Notes under the pieces: generated by a model
What the model saw: the letters and a program-made list of their open reading frames with translations, nothing else
Told to the model about the DNA's origin: nothing
Databases searched by the model: none
Position numbers and translations under genes: made by a program
Assembly (NCBI RefSeq): GCF_003258945.1
Contig: NZ_QLIX01000019.1
Coordinates: forward strand, 1-64,000
Direction: 5' to 3'
Length of the DNA: 64,000 bases
Source: Roseicella frigidaeris
Lineage (GTDB): Bacteria > Pseudomonadota > Alphaproteobacteria > Acetobacterales > Acetobacteraceae
Part shown: positions 1 to 7,929 of the stretch, piece after piece
Position numbering within the stretch: the first letter of the stretch is position 1
How the letters are laid out: every line of letters starts with the position of its first letter

Positions 1-102
1 AATCTCCTCGGGCGTGTGGGCCTTCTTCCTCGCCATCCCCGAACCTCCCCCCGCAGTCGCCAGGCTACATCACCGGCGGACCACTTCTACGGGGGCAGGC
101 CA
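1..102 (-). mobile_element. IS3-like insertion sequence, terminal part with start of orfA (partial)
   Basis: An ATG at 36 on the minus strand opens a frame that runs off the window edge and reads MARKKAHTPEEI. This is the usual N-terminus of IS3-family OrfA transposases, which carry a helix-turn-helix. A very strong ribosome site (GGGGGGAGG) lies just upstream. On the minus strand the bases from about 102 read TGGCCTGCCCCC, which looks like an IS3-type terminal repeat, so I place the element end near 102. Only one end is visible, so neither the inverted-repeat partner nor a target duplication can be checked. The element lies head-to-tail with the nuclease gene that it appears to interrupt. 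Confidence 0.6.
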
Positions 103-2804
103 ATCGCTAGGCGACAGATCGGGACACCGCCGACGTGAGCAAAGGTATCGAGGTCCACGGCCACGAGCCGGCGCGAGCGGTCTACCGCCGCGATGTTGAC
201 CTTCATGACCTCGAATAGACGCTTTCTCAGGTGCCGGGGATCAACGCCGGCAAGGTCAGCGACGAAGCCTGGAGGCAGCATGGCGTGGACGTTGCTGCCT
301 GGCCGCAGCATCGCGCTCACCGTCGCGTACTGGAGCGGAAGCATCGCTTCGGTCATGAGGGACCACCCCATGCCGAGCCTCAGCTTCGCGTCGCGCGACC
401 CCGCTGCCATCTCAAAGACCAGCCTGTCCCCGCCGACGTCGCTTAGCCCGAGGTCGTGGAGAGCGTTCGTACGCTCGGCTCCAAGGAGCAGGCGACGGAC
501 CCTGGCCGACTCGAACTTCGCCTCGCGCTGTTCTGACGTAAGGGCACGGAGCATGTCATTCTCGAACTGCTCCGACGCCGCCTGAAGCTTGCGGTGGGCG
601 AGCCAGACGAGGCCGTCGGCCGAGATCCCGGAAGTCGTCGAGCTGGCTGTTGTGATGTCCTGCAGTTCCGGCGCGCTGGCCTCCAGCGCACCACGAAGGT
701 CGGCCGTGAGCCGCTCGGTCACAGCGGAGAGGGCGCGCAGCTTCACCTCAGTCGTTCGTCGTAGCTGGTCCCGAACGTCCGAAGGGATCGGAAGGGGACG
801 CAAGCCGCGCGCGGTACGGCGGAGATTACGCGCATTGATCTCGGCAGGGTCCTGCCAGATTTCGTGTATGCGCTCGACCGGGACGTAGTCCGTGAGCGGA
901 TCCTCGTAGACCGGGGAAACGTTGAACCGGACGTATCCCGGAAGCGCGGCCAGTCGTGCCGGGTGGAAAAGCCTAGCGCAGCCTAGGAGCGAGTAGAAGT
1001 GCGGCGAGTCTGCCGCCGTCAGGGCGCGAAAGGCGTCCGAGACGATCGAGACCGGACTCCGGAGGGATAGGAGATCCGGATTCGGGATCACCTGCTCTGG
1101 TGGAAACAGCCACGCCAGTTCGCGGAGTTGCGGCGCGCCGACGAGGAAGGAGAGATGCCGGCCGATGACCCGCCGGAGGTGTTCGTATCCGATCCGGTCC
1201 CAGAAGTAGACCTGTGCTGTCGGTCGCTTCGGCGTACCGTTGGGCCACGTCCAGTTCTGCTGAAGCGCCAGAGTGAGGCTCTGCTGGATGGCGTTGAGCA
1301 TCGCGACAAGGGCGTTCCGCTCCGCATCCACCGATTTGTTCAGCACCTCAGCGACGCGGGCCTGGTTCCCCGCCAGGCCCCGATGCTCAACCATCCAGCC
1401 GAAACAGCCCGTGATGCCACTGGCCGGGTCGAACTCCACGTTGATGTGGATCCGCACATCAACGTATTTCGGCAGCACCGCCGTGCTCCCGGCCCCCGGC
1501 ACCACCGTCACAGTCCGGGTACCTAGTACCTGGGCCCGGGCACCGGCGAGCGCCCGAATACCCCTCAACGATCCGTGGCCATCAAAGATCGCATCTCCCG
1601 GCTGTCTCGCCGCGATGTCGGCAACCGTACGCACGTGCTGGCTCTCGAGCATCCGGCGCGCACCGTCCGTGATGCCCGGTATCCGGCTGATATGGCTTTC
1701 GGCCCGCGCCATGGGCTTGCAGTAGAGGAGCCGAGTCGGATCGGTTTCGAGGGCTTCGTTCTCGTGCTGATGGTTCCAGTGATGCCCGAGGAACTCACAT
1801 CCGACGCACCGGGAGTCCACGTGGTAGCTGATGTTTTTCCAGTCCTCCGGGGTCAGGGCGTCCCGTAGATCCGCCTCGAAGAACCGCCGGACCCGGGCCG
1901 AGAAGACTGAAGCGGGCAGGTAGTCCAGATCCACCTCGAAGGCCGCGAGATTCTGGGCCTCGGTCGGCTCGCGCCCGGCGGCCTGGGCCTCCCGGAGCAT
2001 GGTCTCCATGGTCGAACCGCCGTGCCGTCCCGGCCACACCGCGGCGTCAGCCCGGACGAAGAAGCGCTCGGATAGGGAGCGTCCGTCCTCGTCGACCGTG
2101 GTCCTGAGCCAGGCAGCGAGCGTCATGCAGTAGTAGGCTATCTCCGCGAAATGCGCCTCCGACGCCTCGGCGGCGAGCTTGCAGTCGATCACCCGAAGGC
2201 CGACGCGGGCATCCCCCTCCGGCAGCCCCACAATTTCCCCGGATGCAGTGATCTCCTGCACCGGTAGGTTAGCCTTGCCCATGGCGCCGAGCGGACTCGC
2301 TGCCATAGCCTGAATGACATCAGGGCGGGCGTTCCCGAGCGTGAGGGTCTGCGCGACCGCTCGGTTTGAGAGGGCAGATGCCACTATCTCGTCTAGGCCG
2401 ATCATCTCCTGGAAGGCCTGCGGCACCACATACTCGGTCTCGATCAGGAAGCGCGGGGTCTGCAGAAGGCGCGTCCAGACCGTCTCCAGCTTGAAGATCA
2501 GCCCATCGCCATGCGGCAGGGGTCTGGCATCGGGGTCTCCCTCGACGGGCCGCGCGGTGCTCGCCGGGAAGATCTCAGCCAGTTCCTCGTAGCGCTCTGC
2601 TTCGTTTCGCCGTCCTTCCTCTGCCAAAAGCGGTAAGCCTGGCCTTGCGGTGTCCCGTTCAGGCGGGGGGTTGGCAATAAAGTTGCCGGAGGCGTCACGG
2701 ACGATTTCATCACCGCGGGAACTGCTGTAGAGGTCAAACCGGAGGCGACGCTTGCAGGAGCGCCGGACGTACTGAGAGATATGGCGTTTCGCAAGGTGAG
2801 GCAC
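87..2804 (-). CDS. Fe-S PD-(D/E)XK (RecB/Cas4-type) nuclease, probably truncated at its C-terminus
   Basis: A 905-aa protein from a GTG at 2804, which has GAGGGG upstream and starts MPHLAKRHISQYV; an in-frame start at 2885 lacks such support. Residues about 1-370 show the layout of iron-sulphur RecB-family nucleases: Cys17 near the N-terminus, a D-x-K motif (IDCK, about 207-209), a following EIAYY helix (about 221-225), then Cys333, Cys336 and Cys362, giving four candidate cluster ligands. Around residue 450 a stretch reading DVRIHINVEFD resembles the RNase-H-like exonuclease domain that follows such nucleases in TM0106-like proteins. The family usually continues into a helicase, and none is present here. 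The last codons (GLPP, stop) fall inside the IS3-like end, so the 3' part was probably cut off by insertion. DNA repair or defence are both possible roles. Confidence 0.6.
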   Translation of the reverse strand: MPHLAKRHISQYVRRSCKRRLRFDLYSSSRGDEIVRDASGNFIANPPPERDTARPGLPLLAEEGRRNEAERYEELAEIFPASTARPVEGDPDARPLPHGDGLIFKLETVWTRLLQTPRFLIETEYVVPQAFQEMIGLDEIVASALSNRAVAQTLTLGNARPDVIQAMAASPLGAMGKANLPVQEITASGEIVGLPEGDARVGLRVIDCKLAAEASEAHFAEIAYYCMTLAAWLRTTVDEDGRSLSERFFVRADAAVWPGRHGGSTMETMLREAQAAGREPTEAQNLAAFEVDLDYLPASVFSARVRRFFEADLRDALTPEDWKNISYHVDSRCVGCEFLGHHWNHQHENEALETDPTRLLYCKPMARAESHISRIPGITDGARRMLESQHVRTVADIAARQPGDAIFDGHGSLRGIRALAGARAQVLGTRTVTVVPGAGSTAVLPKYVDVRIHINVEFDPASGITGCFGWMVEHRGLAGNQARVAEVLNKSVDAERNALVAMLNAIQQSLTLALQQNWTWPNGTPKRPTAQVYFWDRIGYEHLRRVIGRHLSFLVGAPQLRELAWLFPPEQVIPNPDLLSLRSPVSIVSDAFRALTAADSPHFYSLLGCARLFHPARLAALPGYVRFNVSPVYEDPLTDYVPVERIHEIWQDPAEINARNLRRTARGLRPLPIPSDVRDQLRRTTEVKLRALSAVTERLTADLRGALEASAPELQDITTASSTTSGISADGLVWLAHRKLQAASEQFENDMLRALTSEQREAKFESARVRRLLLGAERTNALHDLGLSDVGGDRLVFEMAAGSRDAKLRLGMGWSLMTEAMLPLQYATVSAMLRPGSNVHAMLPPGFVADLAGVDPRHLRKRLFEVMKVNIAAVDRSRRLVAVDLDTFAHVGGVPICRLAIGLPP

Positions 2805-2890
2805 CCGCACCCCTCGTGCAGAGCTGCTCGCGAAGCCTAGCAGTAGACGCCATTTGAGGTGAAGTGGTCGCGCTGGACTGCACATCGCGC

Positions 2891-3067
2891 ATAAGCCTGT
2901 TGGAGACCGTCACGACCTGCAATGGTGACGCCGCTCTTGCCCTAGTCGGCACAGGTCCGGGCGATCTTGATCCTACGCTGCCCGGCGTAGCGCCGAGTCG
3001 CGTCGCTCTGGTTCTCGATCGAGTACTGCTGGTGCTTGGTCGACGTCCGCACGTAGGCGACGGCCCG
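2891..3067 (-). pseudogene. Serine recombinase N-terminal remnant with an in-frame stop
   Basis: Minus-strand residues RAVAYVRTSTKHQQYS are the opening of the serine recombinase (resolvase/invertase) catalytic domain, with the nucleophile serine in the VRTS position. The frame continues to CAD and meets a TAG at 2944-2942, where relatives have a Glu or Ala codon. Reading through this stop in the same frame gives GKSGVTIAGRDGLQQAY, the expected continuation of the family. The match then ends near 2891, just outside the nuclease gene. So this is a recombinase that lost everything after about 60 residues and also acquired a nonsense codon. It marks the region as a former mobile island. Confidence 0.75.
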
Positions 3068-3613
3068 CGCAGGCGTCGATCTGCTGCGCCCAGCATCACC
3101 CCGCCTTGTGTGGCGTCGCTGCGCCACTCGGCTAGCCTCCCCGATCAGCGGCCGAGAAGCTGCGCTGGCCGATAGGCTCAGCACCCGAGCCCTCAGCTCC
3201 TCGATGTCAGGCGGGTCACACGCCATCAATGCACCCGGTGTAGCGGAAGCGATCGAGTTTGACGCCGTCGAGGGGAGCCGAGACGATGGGCTCTTTAAAG
3301 AGCCGGCTTGGGCCATCTTGAACTGTGCGCCGGGTCGGATGGCGCTGCTGCCGGCAAGATCGGCAAATCTGTCCAAGTGTACCCAAGCCAGCTCGATAAG
3401 TTTGCACAAGGGGGCCGGGGCGAAGCCGCCGCGCAGCAGGGCACGCGCCTCAGCGGCTCGCTCGGAGTCGGCCAAAGCCGCGGCCACTGCCCGGACCAAC
3501 GGGGCATCCTCGCCGCGCACCTGCACCTCGACCCGCTGCAGGCCACGGCTGCGCAGCCGACGGCGGTGCTCCGCGACGGCGGATTTGGGCTGAGGCTTGG
3601 ATTTGATCGGCAT
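2942..3613 (-). CDS. Hypothetical composite frame; N-terminal small accessory-element protein
   Basis: A 223-aa frame from ATG 3613 that probably is not one real protein. Residues 1 to about 95 (basic start, then RGLQRVEVQVRGED and a run of Ala/Leu-rich helix) look like the small proteins often encoded beside plasmid or island toxin and recombinase genes. I recognise the type but cannot name a function. The middle part (about 96-180) has no clear character. The end is the serine recombinase remnant annotated separately. No good ribosome site lies before the ATG. The likeliest reading is a small intact or nearly intact gene of about 90-100 codons that runs by decay into the recombinase fragment. 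Confidence 0.35.
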   Translation of the reverse strand: MPIKSKPQPKSAVAEHRRRLRSRGLQRVEVQVRGEDAPLVRAVAAALADSERAAEARALLRGGFAPAPLCKLIELAWVHLDRFADLAGSSAIRPGAQFKMAQAGSLKSPSSRLPSTASNSIASATPGALMACDPPDIEELRARVLSLSASAASRPLIGEASRVAQRRHTRRGDAGRSRSTPARAVAYVRTSTKHQQYSIENQSDATRRYAGQRRIKIARTCAD

Positions 3614-3724
3614 GGCAGGCACTCGCTGGCGATCTCCAGAAGTGTATTCGGAAACGCTTCCGACGATCAGTCCGACGCCCGGATGCCCATGGGGACCCGG
3701 AGAGGAGCCACCGCTCTGCCTGTC

Positions 3725-3890
3725 TCACGTCTCCGGATCCGGTGCTGCCGCAACGATGGCGAGGTCGAGCGCGTCACAGGCCCGACGAGCTCGACCGGGC
3801 TGTCCAGCAGGTGCCGGCGCGACACGACGCGGAGCGCGCCCGCGACTCGATCAGGGAATAGCGCCAAGCTGTCCCCGTGCGAAAGCGTGA
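3725..3890 (-). pseudogene. C-terminal remnant of RES-domain toxin, separated by IS630
   Basis: Minus strand, immediately left of the IS630 element. One frame reads GDSLALFPDRVAGALRVV followed by SRRHLLDSPVELV, which resembles the end of RES-domain proteins. Moving by one base then gives CDALDLAIVAAAPDPET and a stop at 3727-3725. The join to the RES part on the other side of the IS (ending GIAFPS) would read PSRFRTG before a second one-base shift in a run of four G. The piece therefore carries two small frameshifts as well as the insertion, as expected of a dead gene. Assignment rests on motif likeness and on position, not on alignment. Confidence 0.55.
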
Positions 3891-3916
3891 GAGCATGCTG
3901 TGTTTGATCGGAATCG
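3891..3916 (+). repeat. IS630 left inverted repeat
   Basis: Begins GAGCATGCTGTGTTT, pairs perfectly over 15 bases with 4918-4932, then shares CGGAA and CG after a short mismatch. It starts with the palindrome GCATGC, which makes the exact element border ambiguous by several bases. Confidence 0.85.
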
Positions 3917-3978
3917 GGATTCGGGCGCGGGCTGATTTCTGATTCAAACCCAGGGCTGGACGAAGGAGGCCAGCCTGG

Positions 3979-4918
3979 ATGCGGCCTTATTCTGAGGATC
4001 TGCGAGAGCGCGCGGTGCAGCGTGCTGAGGCGGGCGAGACGATCCGCGAGATTGCTGCCGCCCTGCGGATCAGCCCGTCCTGCGTATCGAAGTGGCGCAA
4101 GCGGCAACGCGAGACGGGTTCGCTGACGCCTGGTCAGATGGGTGGGTACAAGCCGCGCACCCTGGTGGGCGAGCATGCCGAGTGGTTGCGGGCGCGGGTC
4201 GCCGAAGGCCCGTTCACCACGCGCGGCCTGACGGCGGAGCTGGCGATGCGGGGCATCAAGACCGATCGGCGTGCGGTGTGGGTGTTCCTGCATGCCGAGG
4301 GGCTGAGCTTCAAAAAAAACTGTGCTGCCCGCCGAGCAGTCGCGCCCTGACATCGCCTTCAAGCGCACCCACTGGCAGGCCCACCAGGGCAGGATCGACC
4401 CGCACCGGCTGGTCTTCATCGACGAGACCTGGATCAAGACCAACATGGCGCCGCTGCGCGGCTGGGGCCTGCGCGGGCAACGGCTGAAGGCGCGCGTGCC
4501 GCATGGTCACTGGAAGACGCTGACCTTCATCGCCGCCCTGCGGCACGACCGCATCGATGCCCCCTGCGTGATCGACGGCCCAATCAACGGCGAGCTATTC
4601 ACCGCCTATGTCGAACAGGTGCTGGTCCCCACGCTGGCGCCAGGCGACATCGTCATCCTCGACAACCTCGGCAGCCACAAGGGACACCGCGCCCGCCGCG
4701 CCATCCGCCAGGCCGGCGCACACCTGCTGTTCCTGCCGCCCTACAGCCCGGACCTGAACCCCATCGAGCAGCTCTTCGCCAAGCTCAAGCACCTCATGCG
4801 GGCCGCCGAGCCAAGAACAGTCGAAACCACATGGCGCAAGGCCGGCGCCATCCTCGACCTGGTCAGCCCAGCCGAATGCGCCAACTACCTCGTCAACTCA
4901 GGCTACGCTTCCGTGTAA
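3979..4918 (+). pseudogene. IS630-family transposase, frame broken (or slipped) at A8
   Basis: The first frame (3979-4350) starts MRPYSEDLRERAVQ after GGAGG. It carries the paired helix-turn-helix region (IREIAAALRISPS, then a second winged part ending GLSFKK). The second frame (to 4918) carries the DDE catalytic core: [16 protein letters not shown] and [11 protein letters not shown]. The junction is a run of eight A at 4312-4319. With seven A the sequence would read straight through as [13 protein letters not shown], giving one transposase of about 313 aa, so the extra A is either an inactivating mutation or a transcriptional-slippage site. Both halves are otherwise intact. Confidence 0.85.
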
Positions 4919-4932
4919 ACACAGCATGCTCG
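4907..4932 (-). repeat. IS630 right inverted repeat
   Basis: Complement of the left repeat: AAACACAGCATGCTC at 4918-4932 is a perfect 15-base match. The inner part, which holds the transposase stop codon, shares CGGAA in the same register. Confidence 0.85.
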
Positions 4933-5422
4933 AGGGGAAGGCGATGCCGTCGAGGCCGGATGGATGCCAGTGGAAGGCTGCCGCCCAGGCGCGGGCAAGA
5001 CGGTGTTCAGCGGCGCCTACCACATCGGTCGGTACCCGGGAGCGGGCGAGGGCTGCCCCCCGGAGATCCACCAGCCTCAGCGGCCGCGTCACCTCGATCT
5101 CCGCCCAGTCCCAGAGCGCCAGCTCCGCCTCCGCGACCAGGAAGGGGCCGGGCGGCGCGGCAACGGCACGGTCGCGCAGCAGCGCCTCCTGCAGGCAGAG
5201 CGTGAAGGACTGGCCGAGGTAGAGCGGGAGCCACCGGGGTGGGCGCCCCCGGTCCAGCATCGGGTCGGAGAAGCGAGAGGGCCCCGGGCCGACACCGAGC
5301 ACATCGGGGTACGCGCTCCGCACCAACCGGGCCAAACGGGCGCCCACCGGGATGATGGTGGTGGCAGGCCGGAGATCGGCTGCGCGGCGGGGCGGACGGG
5401 CTCGCGCCCGTCGGTCGGTCAC
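4933..5422 (-). pseudogene. RES-domain toxin, N-terminal part interrupted by IS630
   Basis: A minus-strand frame from a GTG at 5422 shows the RES family order. An Arg-rich entry strand (GARLARLVRSAYPD) is followed by GPGPSRFSDP, the LYLGQSFTLCLQEALLRDR stretch with the conserved Glu, and the WHPSGLDGIAFPS stretch with the conserved Ser, which gives Arg-Glu-Ser. RES toxins degrade NAD+ and are paired with an antitoxin encoded just upstream. At 4933 the frame enters the IS630 repeat and stops after a few foreign residues at 4898. The displaced C-terminus lies at 3725-3890. The GTGA overlap with the upstream gene indicates translational coupling before disruption. The toxin is almost certainly inactive. 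Confidence 0.75.
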
Positions 5423-5952
5423 GCCCCGCCTGGGCTGAAACCGCCGCCGACGCGGCGGGCGAGCGCAACCGCCTCGGCCGCGCGGCGCGGATCGGCGGCG
5501 ACCTCAAGGCCGGTCTGCATGCCGAGCCGCTCCGCGATGGCATCGGAGGACAGCATGTCCGGTCCCGCCAGCAGTTCGGCCGCGGCCTGGGCGCCGCGGG
5601 CATAGGCACGCTGCAAGGCGGCGCGGGCCGCATCGGGTGGGAGTTCGGCCGTCTCGGCTCGGTCCTGCGGTGCTGCGGACGCGCGCTGCGGCAGCCTGAC
5701 GATGCGGAACCGGCTCGGGCTCCTGCCCGAGGTGGGTTCGACGCCGAGGATCAGGCCACGGCCGGTGCGCTGCACCGTGGCGGCGCCGCTAGCGAAGGCA
5801 GCAAGGGCACGCCGTGCTTCCTCAGCCGAGAGGCCGGGTGGCACCTCGACCCGGGTCGCCCGGGCGGTGCTTTGCCGCGCCGCACCGGATCTGGCTGGCT
5901 TACGAGGGGCGTGAGAATTGGCGCCGGACGGCATGCCGGAATTGCAGGGCAT
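5419..5952 (-). CDS. Putative antitoxin partner of the RES toxin
   Basis: Encodes up to about 177 aa from ATG 5952; a GTG at 6009 and an ATG at 5934 are alternatives, and none has a convincing ribosome site. The central part is Ala-rich. Residues near the C-terminus (AAAELLAGPDMLSSDAIAERLGM) resemble the entry to the DNA-binding segment seen in short antitoxins that precede RES toxins. The expected rest of that segment is missing and replaced by an unremarkable tail, VALARRVGGGFSPGGA. The stop overlaps the toxin GTG by four bases. I infer the function from this coupling; the missing segment suggests that it too may be decaying. Confidence 0.5.
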   Translation of the reverse strand: MPCNSGMPSGANSHAPRKPARSGAARQSTARATRVEVPPGLSAEEARRALAAFASGAATVQRTGRGLILGVEPTSGRSPSRFRIVRLPQRASAAPQDRAETAELPPDAARAALQRAYARGAQAAAELLAGPDMLSSDAIAERLGMQTGLEVAADPRRAAEAVALARRVGGGFSPGGA

Positions 5953-6009
5953 CGACGGGTTCTCGTCAAGTTCGTCAACCTGGCTTCGTTGCAACCTGCT
6001 ACTCGGCAC

Positions 6010-6425
6010 ACAAGGACGGGGGCACGTCGTCTCAGCGAAGCTCAGCCCTGGTCACCGTATGCGCTGCGGGCTCCGGACAGCTGTGGACTGGAGAACCACT
6101 GATTGTTCGATTAAGCGACGATAGATTCGCATCCAGTTGCACTCCCTCCGCCAGCACCGTTCGGATACGACCCGGATCCAAACAGCCTTCGGCCTTGCAC
6201 GCCTCCGCCCGGCGGCCGGCAGGGATTCCGCGCCCCACCCTCCTGCATCTCATGTGCGGTCACCTCGACCCTGCGCGCTGCCGCCGGCACCGTGCGGGCC
6301 ACGGCAGGCGCCCCTGCGCCGCGCCCAGCAACACTCATGTTGCGCCGATCGACGTTTCGGGATCGTATTGCCGGCCGGACGCGCCGCGCCTCGCCGGGCG
6401 GCGGACGAGACCGATCGAGGACGAC
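6010..6425. other. Intergenic region, no gene recognised
   Basis: 416 bases between the antitoxin-like gene (minus) and the hydrolase (plus). No frame with convincing codon use or similarity was seen on either strand. The stretch around 6080-6125 is poorer in GC than its surroundings (TGATTGTTCGATTAAGCGAC) and could hold promoters for the divergent genes, but no clear -35/-10 pair can be defended. Confidence 0.5.
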
Positions 6426-7676
6426 ATGGACCAGGCTCCCTTGCCGCGCCACCTGAACCGCCGGCAGATGGTCGGCGCGGCCGCCGGTCTCACCCTCGGG
6501 GCAGCCTCCCTGGCGTCCGCGCCCGCCACCGCCCAGCCGGAGGCGGCGCAGCAGGCGCCAGGCGGCGTCGACTACCGCCTCGTCGCGCGCTGGGATATCG
6601 AGCAGCTCAACCGCATCCTCTCGGTGGACACGCCCGCCTTCGCGGGCCTGTCCGTCGATTACAGCCCGGCGCGCAACGCGGTGCGGCTGTATCGCGTCAG
6701 CTACCCCTCGGTCGCGCCGGAGCGCGGCAACAGGCCCGTCCTCCTCACCGGCCTGCTCGCCCTGCCGGAGACCGGCCAGGCCACGCTGCCCCTCGTCTCG
6801 TATCAGCACGGCACGGTCTACGGGAAGCAGGAGGTGCCGTCCTTCCCCGCGCAATCGCCCGAGACGCGGCTGATGGTCGCCCAGTTCGCCGGGCAGGGCT
6901 ACGCCCTGATCGGCGCCGACTACATCGGCATGGGCGGCTCCACCGAGGCGCAGGGCTACATGGTGAAGGGGAGCCACCAGCAGGCGACCGCCGATCTCCT
7001 CACCGCCGCCCGGGCGGTGCTGCAGGCGAACCGGCTCTCCGACTCGCATCTGTTCCTCGCCGGCTGGTCGCAGGGCGGCTACGTCACGATGGCGCTGCTC
7101 GAACGCCTGGAGCGGATCGGCATGCCCGTGCACGCCGCCGCCACGGCCAGCGCGCCGGTCGACCCCTGGGCCGCGCTGAACGGCTTCCTCAACTTCCCGC
7201 GGCCGATCGACGCGCCCTGGATCGGCACGCTGTTCATCCTCTCGTCCTTCTCCTTCGAGCACTACTATGGCCTGCCGGGGCTCGCGCGCTCCCTCCTGAA
7301 GCCCGAGCACTACGACATCTGCCTGCGCGCCTATCAGGGCCAGGCGGTCGATCCGGCGAAGCTCCCGACCGAGCTGCGCAGCCTGCTGGCGGAGGCCTAT
7401 TTCGACCCGCGCTTCTTCGCCGCCTCCGCCTTCGGCCGCCTGCTGGCCGACAGCCAAGCCTATCGCTGGGTCATCCGCACCCCGCTGCGCAATTACTACG
7501 GCGAGCAGGACGAGGTGATCAGCATCGGCCTCGGCCGACTGGCAATGGATTTCCAGAAGGCGATCGGCAACGACAAGGTCGAGGCCCTCTCCACGGGCGC
7601 GACCTCCCATCGCGGCACCTTTGCCCGCGCCGTGCCCGGCTGGAAGGCCTGGTTCGACGCGCTGGCGGCGGGCTGA
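6426..7676 (+). CDS. Tat-exported alpha/beta hydrolase
   Basis: A 416-aa protein; the ATG at 6426 follows GAGG and opens directly onto a twin-arginine signal (NRRQMVGAAAG, residues 11-21, cleavage after ATAQ near 37), so it is expected in the periplasm or outside. The nucleophile elbow GWSQGG has Ser at about 215. A glycine-rich stretch earlier (YIGMGGS, about 166-172), an acidic EQDEV near 362 and TSHRG near 397 are plausible Asp and His of the triad. The overall layout resembles secretory lipase-like or cutinase-like fungal-type lipases of actinobacteria and proteobacteria. The substrate is unknown; an ester is likely. It stands alone, with a hairpin 40 bases downstream and no clear operon partner. 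Confidence 0.8.
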   Translation: MDQAPLPRHLNRRQMVGAAAGLTLGAASLASAPATAQPEAAQQAPGGVDYRLVARWDIEQLNRILSVDTPAFAGLSVDYSPARNAVRLYRVSYPSVAPERGNRPVLLTGLLALPETGQATLPLVSYQHGTVYGKQEVPSFPAQSPETRLMVAQFAGQGYALIGADYIGMGGSTEAQGYMVKGSHQQATADLLTAARAVLQANRLSDSHLFLAGWSQGGYVTMALLERLERIGMPVHAAATASAPVDPWAALNGFLNFPRPIDAPWIGTLFILSSFSFEHYYGLPGLARSLLKPEHYDICLRAYQGQAVDPAKLPTELRSLLAEAYFDPRFFAASAFGRLLADSQAYRWVIRTPLRNYYGEQDEVISIGLGRLAMDFQKAIGNDKVEALSTGATSHRGTFARAVPGWKAWFDALAAG

Positions 7677-7716
7677 AGCCGGCACGCCCGCGCATCCCGG
7701 GGCCGGGAGCCTCACG

Positions 7717-7743
7717 TCCTGCCGGACGCCGGGGCCGGCAGGA
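7717..7743 (+). terminator. Hairpin downstream of the hydrolase gene
   Basis: TCCTGCCGG and CCGGCAGGA form a perfect 9-bp stem around a nine-base loop, starting 40 bases after the hydrolase stop. There is no run of T after it, so intrinsic termination is uncertain; it may instead protect the 3' end of the message. Confidence 0.35.
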
Positions 7744-7893
7744 TGGCGCGGCGCCCCGAACCGATGGGTGGGCGACAGGCCCGGCCCCGGCCTCGGGGGC
7801 GCTTTTCCCGGGCCTCGATTGCGACAAGGATCATCCTGCTTGCCCCTCGTCGCGCCGGGCTGCGTGTCCCCGGCGCCCGGACAAGGGCATGAC

Positions 7894-7916
7894 GCATGAT
7901 CCATGCCGGATCATGC
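7894..7916. promoter_or_regulatory. Perfect 9-bp dyad just ahead of a ribosome site; candidate operator
   Basis: GCATGATCC (7894-7902) and GGATCATGC (7908-7916) are perfect inverted repeats separated by ATGCC. The dyad ends four bases before the GGAGGT ribosome site of the gene starting at 7930. It could be a repressor or autoregulatory site, or an RNA hairpin affecting translation start. The symmetric sequence is seen directly; the role is inferred from position. Confidence 0.5.
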
Positions 7917-7929
7917 TCCGGGAGGTCGG

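Larger units (their letters stand above)
3891..4932 (+). mobile_element. IS630-family insertion sequence, complete, 1042 bp
   Basis: The element is bounded by inverted repeats starting GAGCATGCTGTGTTT at 3891 and by its exact complement ending at 4932. The match extends imperfectly to about 26 bp (a 3-base mismatch, then CGGAA shared). Inside is one DDE transposase on the plus strand, interrupted at a run of eight A. IS630 elements normally duplicate a TA dinucleotide. No TA is visible at these borders; a two-base GA duplication is possible, as is a GCATGC duplication if the true ends start at TGTGTTT. The element splits a RES toxin gene read on the opposite strand. Confidence 0.88.

Noticed and set aside
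3308-3907. Plus-strand frame of 199 codons left of IS630
   Set aside because: Overlaps the RES remnant and the accessory frame on the other strand; no motif and no ribosome site.
6111-7904. A 597-codon minus-strand frame
   Set aside because: Shadow of the alpha/beta hydrolase; low-complexity Gly/Arg/Ala composition.
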